From Pseudosulfitobacter pseudonitzschiae (GTDB lineage: Bacteria; Pseudomonadota; Alphaproteobacteria; Rhodobacterales; Rhodobacteraceae), in the NCBI RefSeq assembly GCF_002222635.1, contig NZ_CP022419.1, positions 62,001-126,000 on the forward strand: a stretch of DNA of 64,000 bases, read 5' to 3'. Position 1 is the stretch's first letter. Every line of letters starts with the position of its first letter. A model generated the notes under the pieces. It had not been told where the DNA came from, did not search any database, and worked only from the letters and a program-made list of their open reading frames with translations. Shown here piece after piece: positions 17,156 to 26,474 of this stretch. The position numbers and the translations under genes were made by a program.

Positions 17156-18759
17156 CCCAGCTGAAAACGACGATCAACACAGGGTCGGAAGAGTTTCGCG
17201 CCAACGAGGCGCATTATCGCGGGAAACTGGACGAGTTGCATGAGTTGCGCCGCGCGCAACGCATCGGTGGACCAAAGAAGGCGCGCGAGCGTCATGTGGC
17301 CAAAGGCAAAATGCTGCCCCGTGAACGGGTAGAGCGGCTAATTGATCCGGGCAGCCCGTTTCTTGAACTGGGCGATTTGGCAGGGCTTGGGAAATATGAA
17401 GACGTGCCACCGGGGGCCAGCATCATCACCGGAATCGGGGTGATCGAGGGTCGCCAGTGCATGATTATCGCCAATGATGCGACTGTGAAAGGTGGGACCT
17501 ACTTTGGCATGACCTGCAAGAAACATGTGCGGGCACAGCGTATTGCGTGGCAAAACCGACTGCCCGTGATTACACTGGTCGACAGCGGAGGGGCGTTCTT
17601 GCCCGAAATCGCAAATATCTTTCCCGACGAGGGCCAGTTCGGTTCGATCTTTCACCAGCAGGTTGGCATGTCGGGGGACGGCGTGCCACAGATTGCTGTG
17701 GTCATGGGGCCATGTACGGCGGGCGGAGCCTATATTCCGGCGCTTTGCGACGAGATTGTGATCGTGCGCGGCCAAGGCTTCATGTATCTTGGCGGACCCG
17801 AGCTAACTTTTGCTGCGACCGGCGAAAAGGTAGACGCCGAAACGCTGGGCGGGGGCAAAATGCACAGCTCGGTGTCGGGAGTTACCGACCATCTGGCCGA
17901 AGATGACGCCCACGCACTGGCCATCACTCGCCAGATAGTATCGCATTTAGGGGAAATATCGAGCCCCCGAAAAACCCCTGCCGCGGCCATCCCTCCCGCT
18001 TATCCGGTTGAGGATATTCACGGCATCGTCAGCCGCGATGCCAAAGTGCCCACCGACAACCGCGAGATTGTTGCCCGCCTTGTGGATGGTAGCGATTTTC
18101 ACGAATTCAAACCGCTGTATGGCGACACCATGATGACCGGCTGGGCGCGCATTCATGGCCACGAGGTTGGCATCCTTGCCAACACTGGTGTGCTGTTCGT
18201 CGAGGCGGCACTGAAGGCCACGCATTTCATCAACCTTTGTGTTCAACGCGACATTCCGCTGGTGTTTCTGGTGGATGTGAATGGGTTCATGGTCGGCCGC
18301 GAGGCCGAACAGGCCGGCATCGCCAAGGCCGGGGCCAAGATGATCACCGCCATGTCGTCGGCCCGGGTGCCAAAATATACGGTGATTACCGGTGGGTCTT
18401 ATGGTGCCGGCTATCTGGCGATGCTAGGCCGTCCATTTCAACCAGACGCGATGTTCATGTGGCCCTCGGGGCGCTCGGCAATCATGGGGCCGGAACAGGC
18501 CGCCAGTGTTTTGGCACAGGTGCGCGCGCAAATTCTGGCACGCGACGACATGACATGGACCCCTGAAGAAGAAGAAGTCTTTAAGGCTCCGGTTCGCAAG
18601 GAATACGAAGATTTCCAGGGTGCCTATAATTTTGCGTCAAATCTGTGGGCCGACAACGTGATTGAACCCTCCGAGACCCGTGATGTGCTGGCGTTGCTGC
18701 TGGATGTCGCCTCGCGGCGACCGAAAGTTGAAACCAATTTTGGCGTGTTCCGGTTCTGA
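17152..18759 (+). CDS. Acyl-CoA carboxylase carboxyltransferase (beta) subunit
   Basis: 535-residue carboxyltransferase of the methylcrotonyl/geranyl-CoA carboxylase beta family; it moves CO2 from carboxybiotin to an acyl-CoA. Landmarks: DSGGAFLPEIANIFPDEGQF, IAVVMGPCTAGGAYIPAL (first oxyanion region), LGGPELTFAATGEKVDAE, GGGKMHSSVSGVTDHLAE, and in the C-terminal half GSYGAGYLAML. Overall layout resembles the MCC/GCC branch more than propionyl-CoA carboxylase. With the biotin carboxylase 10 bases downstream and an HMG-CoA-lyase-like gene next, it probably carboxylates a 3-methyl-2-enoyl-CoA (methylcrotonyl-, geranyl- or a cyclic analogue); the exact substrate is unknown. Confidence 0.93.
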   Translation: MTQLKTTINTGSEEFRANEAHYRGKLDELHELRRAQRIGGPKKARERHVAKGKMLPRERVERLIDPGSPFLELGDLAGLGKYEDVPPGASIITGIGVIEGRQCMIIANDATVKGGTYFGMTCKKHVRAQRIAWQNRLPVITLVDSGGAFLPEIANIFPDEGQFGSIFHQQVGMSGDGVPQIAVVMGPCTAGGAYIPALCDEIVIVRGQGFMYLGGPELTFAATGEKVDAETLGGGKMHSSVSGVTDHLAEDDAHALAITRQIVSHLGEISSPRKTPAAAIPPAYPVEDIHGIVSRDAKVPTDNREIVARLVDGSDFHEFKPLYGDTMMTGWARIHGHEVGILANTGVLFVEAALKATHFINLCVQRDIPLVFLVDVNGFMVGREAEQAGIAKAGAKMITAMSSARVPKYTVITGGSYGAGYLAMLGRPFQPDAMFMWPSGRSAIMGPEQAASVLAQVRAQILARDDMTWTPEEEEVFKAPVRKEYEDFQGAYNFASNLWADNVIEPSETRDVLALLLDVASRRPKVETNFGVFRF

Positions 18760-18769
18760 GGAGAGTATC

Positions 18770-20791
18770 ATGAAAATCAATACATTGCTCATTGCCAACC
18801 GTGGCGAGATTGCCTGCCGAATTGCCCGCACCGCGCGCGCGCAGGGTATCACCCCCGTGGGCGTTCACTCAGAGGCAGACGCGAACGCACTGCATGTGCG
18901 CGAAATTGGTCGCTCCATCCTGATCGGGGCGGGGCCGGCCAGCGAAAGCTACCTCAGGATCGACGCTGTGCTTGACGCCGCGCGCCAAGTGGGTGCCGAT
19001 GCGATCCATCCCGGCTATGGCTTTCTGGCCGAGAATCCGGATTTTGCCAATGCTGTCGAAGCCGCCGGGATGATCTTTGTCGGCCCAACGGCCGAAACGC
19101 TGGATCGTTTCGGTGACAAGGCCAGCGCCAAAGACGCGGCGATTGCGGCAGGCGTTCCGGTGGTCTCTGGCGCGAGCGGTGCCAAATCCGACCCCGCCGA
19201 AATTGCCGCCGCAGTGCGCGAGATGGGCTTCCCGGTGCTTCTCAAGGCTGTTGGTGGCGGTGGCGGGCGCGGTCAGCGTCTGGTCGAAGCTGAGAACACA
19301 TTGGTGCAAGACATCGAAGGGGCCCTGCGTGAGGCGAAGTCCACATTCGGGTCCGAGGGCATGTTGCTGGAACGATTCCTGCCTGCCGCGCGACACGTCG
19401 AGGTGCAAATTGCGGGCGACGGCGCGGGCCATGTGGTGCATCTGTTTGAACGCGACTGCACTCTGCAGCGCCGTCATCAAAAGGTGATCGAGGAAGCTCC
19501 GGCATGGGGTCTGCCACGTACCTTGCTTGACCAGATTGCAACGGATGCGGTGAAACTGGGAGAGAGCTTGAACTATCGTGGATTGGGTACGGTTGAGTTT
19601 CTGGTCGCGGGCGACAACTATTTTTTCCTCGAGGTTAATCCGCGGATTCAGGTCGAACACCCGGTGACCGAAGCGATCACCGGCCTTGATCTGGTGGCGA
19701 TGCATCTGCGCATTGCCCAGGGCGCGGGCCTTGGGATCACCCAAGGTGATATCACCTGCACTGGCCACGCCGTCGAGGCGCGGCTGTATGCCGAAGACCC
19801 CGCCAATAACTTTGCGCCTTCAACCGGCAAGATCACCACCCTATCGCTGCCCAAGGGCATCCGCATCGACAGCGGTGTCGAAACCGGCGACGAGGTTAGC
19901 CCGTTTTACGATCCGATGATTGCCAAGCTTATTGTTCACGCGGTCGACCGCGAAACGGCGCTGGCCCGGCTGGCCGAGGCGTTAGATCACACCATCGTCG
20001 CGGGCGTTCAGTCAAACCGTAGTTTCCTGACGGCGCTGGCGCGCGATCCCGAATTTGCCGCGATGAACGTGCATACCCGCTGGATCGACACCCGCCTTGA
20101 TGCGCTGACCACACCTCCGGCAGACGCAACCGCCAACCTGTGGCGCGCTGTCGCAGCCGTGCTATTTGTCAGCAACGGGCGAACTGACGACACCACCAAT
20201 CCTTGGAGCAATCGTTCGACCTTTACTGGCTGGCGGCTAAACGCAGGCGATGCTTTGGTCGAGGCGGACCAGCGTGTCACCCTGATGGGATCGGAGAAGG
20301 GTGCCAAGCACGAAGAACTGCGCGTAGGCCCGATTGGGTCGGGCGGTTATTTTACCGTTTTTGATGCGAATGAAGTGCCTTTGTCCCTGACCTGTCTTGA
20401 ACTGGAAACAGGGCGCTGGCGCGTTACCCATAACGGCGAAACCCTGATGCTGGAAGCCCGCGTCACCGGCAATGCTATCGAAATCACCACGGCCGACGCC
20501 CGCCGCCTGTTTCACGCCGCCCCGCCCCTGGCTTTTGCGGGCAGTGAAGGGGCAGCCGAGCGGATGGTGGAATCCCCGCTCACCGGTATGATCGTTGATG
20601 TTGTTGTTTCTGATGGAGATTTGGTCGCCGAAGGCGATGTAATCGCCGTTATGGAATCCATGAAGATGGAAATATCGATAAAGGCTGCAGCGGCAGGAAT
20701 CGCCATCAACATTTCTGTAACCAAAGGCATGATGGTCGACCGCGGTCAGACCATCGCCGAAATTGCCCCAAATGAAAGCGAACCGAAATGA
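18770..20791 (+). CDS. Acyl-CoA carboxylase biotin carboxylase / biotin carrier (alpha) subunit
   Basis: 673-residue alpha subunit. The N-terminal biotin carboxylase (1-450) starts LLIANRGEIACRIARTA and has the ATP-grasp glycine loop KAVGGGGGRGQR, the catalytic segment FFLEVNPRIQVEHPVTE and FYDPMIAKLI. A less conserved BT region (about 460-580) links to a C-terminal biotinyl domain with AVMESMKM, in which Lys632 is the biotinylation site. The ATG at 18770 follows the RBS GAGGAGA and sits 10 bases after the beta-subunit stop; the open frame from 18662 is not used. Its stop overlaps the lyase start as ATGA. It works as a complex with the 17152-18759 product. Confidence 0.95.
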   Translation: MKINTLLIANRGEIACRIARTARAQGITPVGVHSEADANALHVREIGRSILIGAGPASESYLRIDAVLDAARQVGADAIHPGYGFLAENPDFANAVEAAGMIFVGPTAETLDRFGDKASAKDAAIAAGVPVVSGASGAKSDPAEIAAAVREMGFPVLLKAVGGGGGRGQRLVEAENTLVQDIEGALREAKSTFGSEGMLLERFLPAARHVEVQIAGDGAGHVVHLFERDCTLQRRHQKVIEEAPAWGLPRTLLDQIATDAVKLGESLNYRGLGTVEFLVAGDNYFFLEVNPRIQVEHPVTEAITGLDLVAMHLRIAQGAGLGITQGDITCTGHAVEARLYAEDPANNFAPSTGKITTLSLPKGIRIDSGVETGDEVSPFYDPMIAKLIVHAVDRETALARLAEALDHTIVAGVQSNRSFLTALARDPEFAAMNVHTRWIDTRLDALTTPPADATANLWRAVAAVLFVSNGRTDDTTNPWSNRSTFTGWRLNAGDALVEADQRVTLMGSEKGAKHEELRVGPIGSGGYFTVFDANEVPLSLTCLELETGRWRVTHNGETLMLEARVTGNAIEITTADARRLFHAAPPLAFAGSEGAAERMVESPLTGMIVDVVVSDGDLVAEGDVIAVMESMKMEISIKAAAAGIAINISVTKGMMVDRGQTIAEIAPNESEPK

Positions 20792-21747
20792 GCGATTTTC
20801 CCAAATTCGTCGAAATCCGCGAGGAAGGCCCGCGCGAAGGCTTCCAGATCGAGAAAACGATTTATCCTATCGAGCAGCGTATTGAGCTCATTGATCTGCT
20901 GTCCGACACAGGTTTGAAACGTATTCAGGTCGGTAGCTTTGTCAGTCCGAAATACGTGCCGCAAATGGCTGACACGGGAGAGCTCTTTCAACGCATCAAA
21001 CGCGTGCCCGGTGTCAATTACACGGCGCTTTGGCTGAACGACAAAGGGTTTCGCAAGGCGATGACCGCGCATGATGTCGATATCGACCCGCGCTTGCTTT
21101 TCTACCCCTCCGATAGGTTTTCGCGGAAAAACAACAACGCCTCATCAATGGAAATGCGCGAGAAACAGCGTGAATGGGTCAAGCTTTACAAAGCCGAGGG
21201 GCTGACAGTTGACGCGGCTTATGTGATGACCGCATTTGGCTGCAATTTCGAAGGCGAGATTCCGCAGGAACGGGTGCTAGACGATTTCCGTTTCATCCTT
21301 GATCTGTGCGCCGATGAAAACATCCCGGTGCCAATTCTTGTGATCGCTGACACGATGGGTTGGGGCAACCCCGAAGCGGTCAAACGCATGATCGGAGCAC
21401 TGCGCGACATGGCCCCCGAGGCCCGCCTCGGCATGCATATCCATGACACGCGCGGGCTTGGTATCGCCAATGTATATGCCGCACTCAGCATGGGTGTGGA
21501 CATGTTCGAAAGCTCGGTTGCGGGACTTGGGGGATGTCCTTTTGCCGGTCATGGCCACGCCCGAGCGGCAGGCAATGTCAGCACCGAAGATATGGTATTC
21601 CTGTGTCACGAACTGGGGATCGAAACCGGCATTGACTTGGATAAACTGATCCTTGCCGCGCAGAAAGCCGAAACAATCATCGGGGCTCCTTTGATGGGCC
21701 GGGTGATGCATACTGGCGGGCTGGAAAAGTACCGCAAGGCAAAGTGA
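20788..21747 (+). CDS. HMG-CoA-lyase-like acyl-CoA lyase (DRE-TIM family)
   Basis: 319-residue TIM-barrel lyase of the HMG-CoA lyase family, which splits 3-hydroxy-3-methylglutaryl-type CoA esters. The metal-site histidines are in HIHDTRG (His217, His219), the catalytic Cys250 is in GLGGCPFA, and Asn263 follows. Two deviations stand out: the N-terminal motif is GPREGFQ (Glu17) where HMG-CoA lyases have GPRDGLQ, and the loop after GLGGCPFA is longer (GHGHARAAGN instead of the usual GASGN form). It is coupled to the biotin carboxylase by ATGA and probably cleaves the hydrated product of this carboxylase, which may be larger than HMG-CoA. Confidence 0.88.
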   Translation: MSDFPKFVEIREEGPREGFQIEKTIYPIEQRIELIDLLSDTGLKRIQVGSFVSPKYVPQMADTGELFQRIKRVPGVNYTALWLNDKGFRKAMTAHDVDIDPRLLFYPSDRFSRKNNNASSMEMREKQREWVKLYKAEGLTVDAAYVMTAFGCNFEGEIPQERVLDDFRFILDLCADENIPVPILVIADTMGWGNPEAVKRMIGALRDMAPEARLGMHIHDTRGLGIANVYAALSMGVDMFESSVAGLGGCPFAGHGHARAAGNVSTEDMVFLCHELGIETGIDLDKLILAAQKAETIIGAPLMGRVMHTGGLEKYRKAK

Positions 21748-21757
21748 GGGGAAAAAG

Positions 21758-22672
21758 ATGACAAAGATAATGGATGGCAAGGTTGTTCTGGTGACCGGGG
21801 CTGGGGGCGGCATCGGGCGCGATATTGCGCTGGCTGCTGCTGCCGCCGGGGCTGCGGTGGTGGTCAACGATTTGGGTGCATCGCTGAAGGGCACGGGACA
21901 GACCGAGCTGGCCGCGCAAAAAGTCGTCGATGAAATAACCGCCGCAGGTGGGTCTGCCGTCGCCAACGCAGACAGTGTGGCCGATCCCGATGCGGCCCGC
22001 GAGATGGTTGATCTGGCGGTCAGGGAGTTCGGTCGTATTGACGCAGTGGTCAACAACGCCGGCATCCTGCGCGATGGGTTTTTTCACAAGATGACCTACG
22101 AGGATTTCGACGCTGTGGTGAAGGTCCATCTTTACGGTGCATTTAATACCAGCCGGGCTGCCGCGGATCACTTCCGCACTCAAGAAAGCGGTGCGTTGGT
22201 GCACATGACGTCAACCTCAGGCCTGATTGGAAACCTTGCCCAAGCAAATTATGCTGCGGCCAAACTGGCCATCACGGCGTTTTCCAAATCCGTCGCGCTG
22301 GATATGAAACGATGGAACGTGCGGTCAAACTGCATCGCGCCTTTCGCTTGGAGCCGGATGATTTCGTCAATCAAGGTGGACACTCCCGAGCAGGAAGCGC
22401 GGGTTGAGAAACTCAAGCAGATGACCCCTGCCAAGGTCGCGCCGATGGCTGTCTATCTTGCGTCCGACAGGGCCGCAGATGTCACTGGCCAGATTTTTGC
22501 GGTGCGTAACAACGAGATATTCCTGGTTAATCAGCCCCGCCCGATCCGGTCTGTGCATTCCGGCGATGGCTGGACACCCGAGGCAATCGCCAATCATGCG
22601 ATCCCTGCTTTAAAGGCCGATTTCATGCCGCTTGAAGTGTCAGCCGATGTGTTTTCGTGGGATCCGGTCTGA
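21758..22672 (+). CDS. 17beta-HSD4-type SDR, 3-hydroxyacyl-CoA dehydrogenase (paralogue 1)
   Basis: 304-residue SDR of the multifunctional-enzyme-2 / 17beta-HSD4 dehydrogenase type, which oxidises (R)-3-hydroxyacyl-CoA. It has TGAGGGIGRDIA, VVVNDLGASLKG (family-typical), NNAGILRDGFFHKMTYEDF, Ser in MTSTSGLIGN and the pair Tyr/Lys in ANYAAAK. The C-terminal extension ends LEVSADVFSWDPV. The protein at 34672-35589 is a close paralogue with the same ending. It is the last gene of the plus operon 12599-22672 and is followed by a bidirectional terminator. Such enzymes commonly pair with MaoC-type (R)-hydratases, of which this window has several. Confidence 0.9.
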   Translation: MTKIMDGKVVLVTGAGGGIGRDIALAAAAAGAAVVVNDLGASLKGTGQTELAAQKVVDEITAAGGSAVANADSVADPDAAREMVDLAVREFGRIDAVVNNAGILRDGFFHKMTYEDFDAVVKVHLYGAFNTSRAAADHFRTQESGALVHMTSTSGLIGNLAQANYAAAKLAITAFSKSVALDMKRWNVRSNCIAPFAWSRMISSIKVDTPEQEARVEKLKQMTPAKVAPMAVYLASDRAADVTGQIFAVRNNEIFLVNQPRPIRSVHSGDGWTPEAIANHAIPALKADFMPLEVSADVFSWDPV

Positions 22673-22705
22673 GCTGGAAAACACCTAGCTGGCTTGCAAA
22701 CGAAA

Positions 22706-22733
22706 ACGGGCCCCCTATACGCTGGGAGCCCGT
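22706..22733. terminator. Bidirectional hairpin between convergent genes
   Basis: ACGGGCCCCC (22706-22715) pairs with GGGAGCCCGT (22724-22733) with one mismatch and an 8-base loop. It lies 34 bases after the plus-strand SDR stop and 18 bases after the minus-strand dehydrogenase stop. Confidence 0.7.
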
Positions 22734-22751
22734 CTCTGTTCTTTGTCAGGA

Positions 22752-23504
22752 TTAGTTTGCAGTGTATCCGCCATCCACAACAATCTCGGTTCCATGTACA
22801 AACGATGAATCATCCGACGCCAAGAACAATACCGCCTGCGAAACCTCTTCGGGGCGACAGGGGCGATCAAACAGGGTGGCCCCCATGATCGCGGTGCGGG
22901 TTTCGAGGTCGCCGTGCAGCAGATCCTTGGTCATTGGCGTGTCGATCACACCGGGATGAACGGAATTCACCCGGATACCATATTGGATCAGATCCACCGC
23001 GCAGGATTTGGTCATCAGGCGAACCGCACCTTTGCTGGCGATATAGGCACCGGCCATCGGCGCGCCGACAATGCCATAGATCGACGAGATGTTGACGATC
23101 GAACCGCCCGCGTCTTTCATCAGCGGGACACAGGCACGAATGCCCAGATAGACACCCTTGACGTTGACGTTGAACACTTGGTCCCATTCATCCGGCTCGG
23201 TCTCGTGCGCGGGTTTCAGGATCAGGATACCGGCGTTGTTGACCAGCACATCCAGCTTGCCGGCCTTGGCTTTGATCGTCGCGGCCACGTTTGCCCAATC
23301 GGCCTCGCTTGACGCGTTATGTTTGATGAATTCGGCCTTGCCGCCGGCATCCTGAATGCCTTTGACCACGGCTTTGCCGCCTTCTTCGTTCAGGTCGGTG
23401 ACAAACACCATCGCGCCTTCGGCGGCCAGGGTTTCACTGTGGGTCTTGCCCATGCCCATCGCGCCGCCGGTGACCAGGGCCACTTTACCTTTTACTCTGT
23501 CCAT
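22752..23504 (-). CDS. cpnA: Cyclopentanol/cyclohexanol dehydrogenase-like SDR
   Basis: 250-residue classical SDR oxidising a secondary (probably cyclic) alcohol to the ketone with NAD+. It has TGGAMGMGKTH (12-22), NNAG (89-92), NISSIYG around Ser140 and Tyr154/Lys158 in AYIASKG. The run VNSVHPGVIDTPMT, the segment EEVSQAVLFLASDDSSFVHG and the C-terminal VVDGGYTAN closely match what I recall of Comamonas CpnA. It lies 98 bases downstream of the BVMO gene on the same strand. With the BVMO, esterase, ADH and ALDH genes it forms a complete alcohol-to-diacid module, in which it supplies the ketone for the BVMO. Confidence 0.88.
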   Translation of the reverse strand: MDRVKGKVALVTGGAMGMGKTHSETLAAEGAMVFVTDLNEEGGKAVVKGIQDAGGKAEFIKHNASSEADWANVAATIKAKAGKLDVLVNNAGILILKPAHETEPDEWDQVFNVNVKGVYLGIRACVPLMKDAGGSIVNISSIYGIVGAPMAGAYIASKGAVRLMTKSCAVDLIQYGIRVNSVHPGVIDTPMTKDLLHGDLETRTAIMGATLFDRPCRPEEVSQAVLFLASDDSSFVHGTEIVVDGGYTAN

Positions 23505-23550
23505 TTCTCTCTCCCTAAGTTGTTTGCAATTGGATAATTATGCGACCGAA

Positions 23551-23578
23551 GCTAGCCCGCCACATAGGGCGGGTTAGC
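23551..23578 (-). terminator. Hairpin after the BVMO gene
   Basis: GCTAGCCCGCC (23551-23561) pairs with GGCGGGTTAGC (23568-23578), 11 bp with one G-T pair and a 6-base loop, starting 25 bases past the BVMO stop. No clear T-tract follows on the minus strand, so it may attenuate rather than end transcription into cpnA. Confidence 0.5.
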
Positions 23579-23602
23579 GCCGTTCTTTGGTGTTCGCGCA
23601 GG

Positions 23603-25243
23603 TTACTCCGCTGCAACCGGTGCCGTTTCCTTCACAAACCCGTCGTAATCAGACGCAACGATATCTTTCAGAGCCTGAGTATAGTTTCCCAGTCCGCCAA
23701 GATAGAACATGACCGACTTCTTCTTGCCTGGGATGTTGGCCCCAAAGATCCAGGAATCGGCTTTTGGGAACAGGGTCATGTCGGCGATCATACGGCAGGT
23801 CGCCAGCCATTCTTCTTGCGTTTCAGATTTGACATCGAGTGATGCAATGCCTTTGTCGTTGGCGTACTTGATCGTGTCCGAAATCCATTCCACCTGCGTT
23901 TCGATGCTGGGCGGCAGGTTGGTGAACGGGCCGTTTGGTCCAAGGATCATGAACATGTTGGGGAAATCGGCTTCCATGATGCCAAGATAGCCGCCGGGGC
24001 CGCCCTTCCACTTGTCGCGCAGGGTGACGCCGTTGCGCCCGGTGATATCAAGCTTGGTGTAATTGCCGTCAACCGCGTCAAACCCGGTGGCGAAAATCAG
24101 CACGTCCAGTTCGTATTCATTGCCATCTTCGGTCTTCACACCAGTGGCGGTAATTTCCGAAATCGGATTGGCTTTGACGTCAACCAACGACACGTTATCG
24201 CGGTTGTAAACCTCGAAATAGTTGGTGCCGCATAGGGGGCGTTTGGCATAAAGATCGGTTGGTGTCAGCATCTTGGCGGTTGCCGGATCTTTTACAATTC
24301 CGCGGATTTTATTGCGGACAAAGTCTGCCGCCGCGTTGTTGGCATCCATGTCGGTGGCGATGTCAGAGAACGTCGCAAACATGAACCGGAACCCGCCGCC
24401 TTCGTCCCAGGCATCTTGAAAGATGCGCTCACGCTCTTCGTCGGAAACGGACATTGCGGGGATGGTGCTTTCCTCAAACCCAAACGCCACGGCCGAGCCT
24501 TTGACCTGTTTCCAGATCGCATCGAAGTTGGATTTGATTTTTGCAATCTCTGCGGCCGATTGTGGTGCCTGACCAACGGGAACGCAATATTGCGGCGACC
24601 GCTGGAACACCGTCAGATGTTTGGCGATTGGGGCGGTGGCCGTAATCACCTGCTGGCCGGTTGATCCGGTGCCGATAACCCCGACGCGTTTACCATCCAG
24701 CACAACGCCATCAGGCCAGTTGCCGGTGTGGATTGTCTGACCCTTGAAAGTGTCGACGCCTTTGATGTCGGGCGTGTTGATCGCCGACAAAAGCCCCAGA
24801 CCGGTGACCAGATGCCGGGCCGTTACGGTTTCGCCCTTGTCGGTGGTAACGCTCCACAGGCCGGTTGCCTCGTTGAACTTGGCGGTTTCCAGATTGGTGT
24901 CAAACTGATAGCTGCGACGCAGGTCAAACCGATCTGCCACATGGTTCAGATATCTCAGGATCTCGGGCTGGGTGATATAGCGATGGGTCCAGTCCCATTC
25001 CTGCAACAGGTCTTTGTCAAAGGAATAGCGGTAGATATAGCTTTCGGTATCCGACAGCGCGCCGGGATAGCGGTTCCAGTACCAAGTGCCGCCTACATCC
25101 GACGCATTGTCGATGGCGCACACGTTCAGGCCTTGCTCGTTACGCAGTTTATGCACCGCATAAAGCCCGCCAAAACCGGCCCCGATAACAACGGCGTCAA
25201 AATCGGCGCCTTTGGTTTTTGTTGTTTCCACTTTCGTAGTCAT
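23603..25243 (-). CDS. chnB: Baeyer-Villiger monooxygenase, cyclohexanone monooxygenase-like
   Basis: 546-residue type I BVMO (FAD, NADPH) that inserts oxygen next to a ketone to give a lactone or ester. The first Rossmann motif is GAGFGG (21-26), the BVMO fingerprint FKGQTIHTGNWP is at 166-177, and the second Rossmann motif is GTGSTG (191-196). The match to Acinetobacter cyclohexanone monooxygenase as I recall it is strong along the whole chain: GGTWYWNRYPGALSDTES, AKHLTVFQRSPQYCVPVG, DLYAKRPLCG, TGFDAVDGNY and MFMILGPNGPFTNLPPSIE. A cyclic ketone is the best guess for substrate. It is flanked by cpnA downstream and the esterase upstream on the same strand. Confidence 0.93.
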   Translation of the reverse strand: MTTKVETTKTKGADFDAVVIGAGFGGLYAVHKLRNEQGLNVCAIDNASDVGGTWYWNRYPGALSDTESYIYRYSFDKDLLQEWDWTHRYITQPEILRYLNHVADRFDLRRSYQFDTNLETAKFNEATGLWSVTTDKGETVTARHLVTGLGLLSAINTPDIKGVDTFKGQTIHTGNWPDGVVLDGKRVGVIGTGSTGQQVITATAPIAKHLTVFQRSPQYCVPVGQAPQSAAEIAKIKSNFDAIWKQVKGSAVAFGFEESTIPAMSVSDEERERIFQDAWDEGGGFRFMFATFSDIATDMDANNAAADFVRNKIRGIVKDPATAKMLTPTDLYAKRPLCGTNYFEVYNRDNVSLVDVKANPISEITATGVKTEDGNEYELDVLIFATGFDAVDGNYTKLDITGRNGVTLRDKWKGGPGGYLGIMEADFPNMFMILGPNGPFTNLPPSIETQVEWISDTIKYANDKGIASLDVKSETQEEWLATCRMIADMTLFPKADSWIFGANIPGKKKSVMFYLGGLGNYTQALKDIVASDYDGFVKETAPVAAE

Positions 25244-25344
25244 GTTTTCCCCTCCACAAGGATTTCCCTGACGATCGGCACAGGTCTTGCGCTGACCGAA
25301 GCCCGTATTTGGGCCGGCCTGATCTCAGAAAATTGCTTGAAAAT

Positions 25345-25371
25345 GGCGGGCACCCTTAGCAGGGGCCCGCC
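25345..25371 (-). terminator. Hairpin after the esterase gene
   Basis: GGCGGGC (25345-25351) pairs with GCCCGCC (25365-25371), with further inner pairs, directly after the esterase stop. On the minus strand it is followed by ATTTTC. It probably ends or weakens transcription before the BVMO gene. Confidence 0.6.
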
Positions 25372-25379
25372 GACAGCCC

Positions 25380-26279
25380 TTATAGGGCTTTGTACCAGCT
25401 TGCGATCTTGGCGATCTCGGCGTCGGCTTCAGGTGCTCGACCTGCCAGGAACGGGAATACATGCTGCATACCGTCCGCCACCGAAAGCGTCACATTCACG
25501 CCCGCCGCTTTTGCCTGATCGGACACGCGGAGCGCATCGTCCAGCAGGGTTTCCACGCTGCCCGCATTGACGTAAAGCGGTGGGAAACCGGCCAAGTCTG
25601 ACTTGAGCGGGTTGGCAATCGGATCTGTCGGCGAACCGTTTTCGCCCAGGAACATGCCGCGCATGCCCTCAAGAACCGGTGTCGATACCAACCCATCGGT
25701 GGCTTCGTTGCTTTTCAGCGTACCGCCGGTCAATTCCATATCCAGCCAAGGCGAGAATGCGATGACACAGCCGGGCAATTCCAGCCCAAGCTCGCGAAAT
25801 TTCAGAACCGAACTGATCGCCAGATTGCCACCGGCGGAATCGCCGATTGTGCCGATGTTCTTAGCCGCGATACCATCAGCCAGCAGCGCCTTATAGACCG
25901 AAACCGCGTCTTCGACCTGTGCCGGAAACGGGTGTTCCGGGGCAAGGCGATAGTCAAGCACCAGAATGGACACGCCAAGCGCCTTGGCCACATGGCCTGC
26001 CAGCTTGCGGTGGCTGGACGATGACCCAACAGCAAATCCGCCACCATGGGTGTAGACCATAACCTTGGATTTATCGCAGCCGATCGGATAGGCCCAAATC
26101 CCTTTGACACCCCCGACGGTATCAGTCTTGTAGGTCACATCTTCGGGTTCAAACGTCGGTTTTTCCCATTCGTCAAACAGAGCCCGCAAATCGGGGATCG
26201 TCATATTTGGGTTTGCGACCATGCGGTCGCCCCAATCCAGATAGAGCGCTTTTAGAAAATCTGATTCAGTTGAAGCCAT
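25380..26279 (-). CDS. Alpha/beta hydrolase, HSL-family esterase/lactonase
   Basis: 299-residue hormone-sensitive-lipase-family esterase. The oxyanion motif HGGG (78-81), the nucleophile Ser148 in GDSAGG, an Asp at 247-248 (SVETLLDDA) and His273 (GMQHVFPF) complete the triad. No signal peptide, so it is cytoplasmic. Lying between the BVMO and the ADH/ALDH genes, it is the natural candidate to open the lactone made by the BVMO into a hydroxy acid, as ChnC does in cyclohexanol degraders (inference from context). It has its own upstream region (26280-26595) with two palindromes. Confidence 0.9.
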   Translation of the reverse strand: MASTESDFLKALYLDWGDRMVANPNMTIPDLRALFDEWEKPTFEPEDVTYKTDTVGGVKGIWAYPIGCDKSKVMVYTHGGGFAVGSSSSHRKLAGHVAKALGVSILVLDYRLAPEHPFPAQVEDAVSVYKALLADGIAAKNIGTIGDSAGGNLAISSVLKFRELGLELPGCVIAFSPWLDMELTGGTLKSNEATDGLVSTPVLEGMRGMFLGENGSPTDPIANPLKSDLAGFPPLYVNAGSVETLLDDALRVSDQAKAAGVNVTLSVADGMQHVFPFLAGRAPEADAEIAKIASWYKAL

Positions 26280-26474
26280 TGTTCAACATCCCTCCCAAGA
26301 ATAAGTATATCGTGCCATCTGCGGCGATCCGGTTTTTTGACCGGTCACACATTTGTGCACAGTTCCTCCGTTGGGCCAGGCATTCAACCTACACTCTCGC
26401 AGCCGATGGTTTGACTGTTGAGGTTGATATCCCTCACCGCTGCACAGACGGTAGATGAACATGGAAAATGAGTA

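Noticed and set aside
12599-22672. A standard acyclic terpene (Atu) or leucine (Liu) operon
   Set aside because: Carboxylase and lyase fit, but the gene set (PaaK-like ligase, two ACADs, 17beta-HSD4-type SDR, altered lyase motifs) does not match the atu or liu order as I know it; the substrate is left open.
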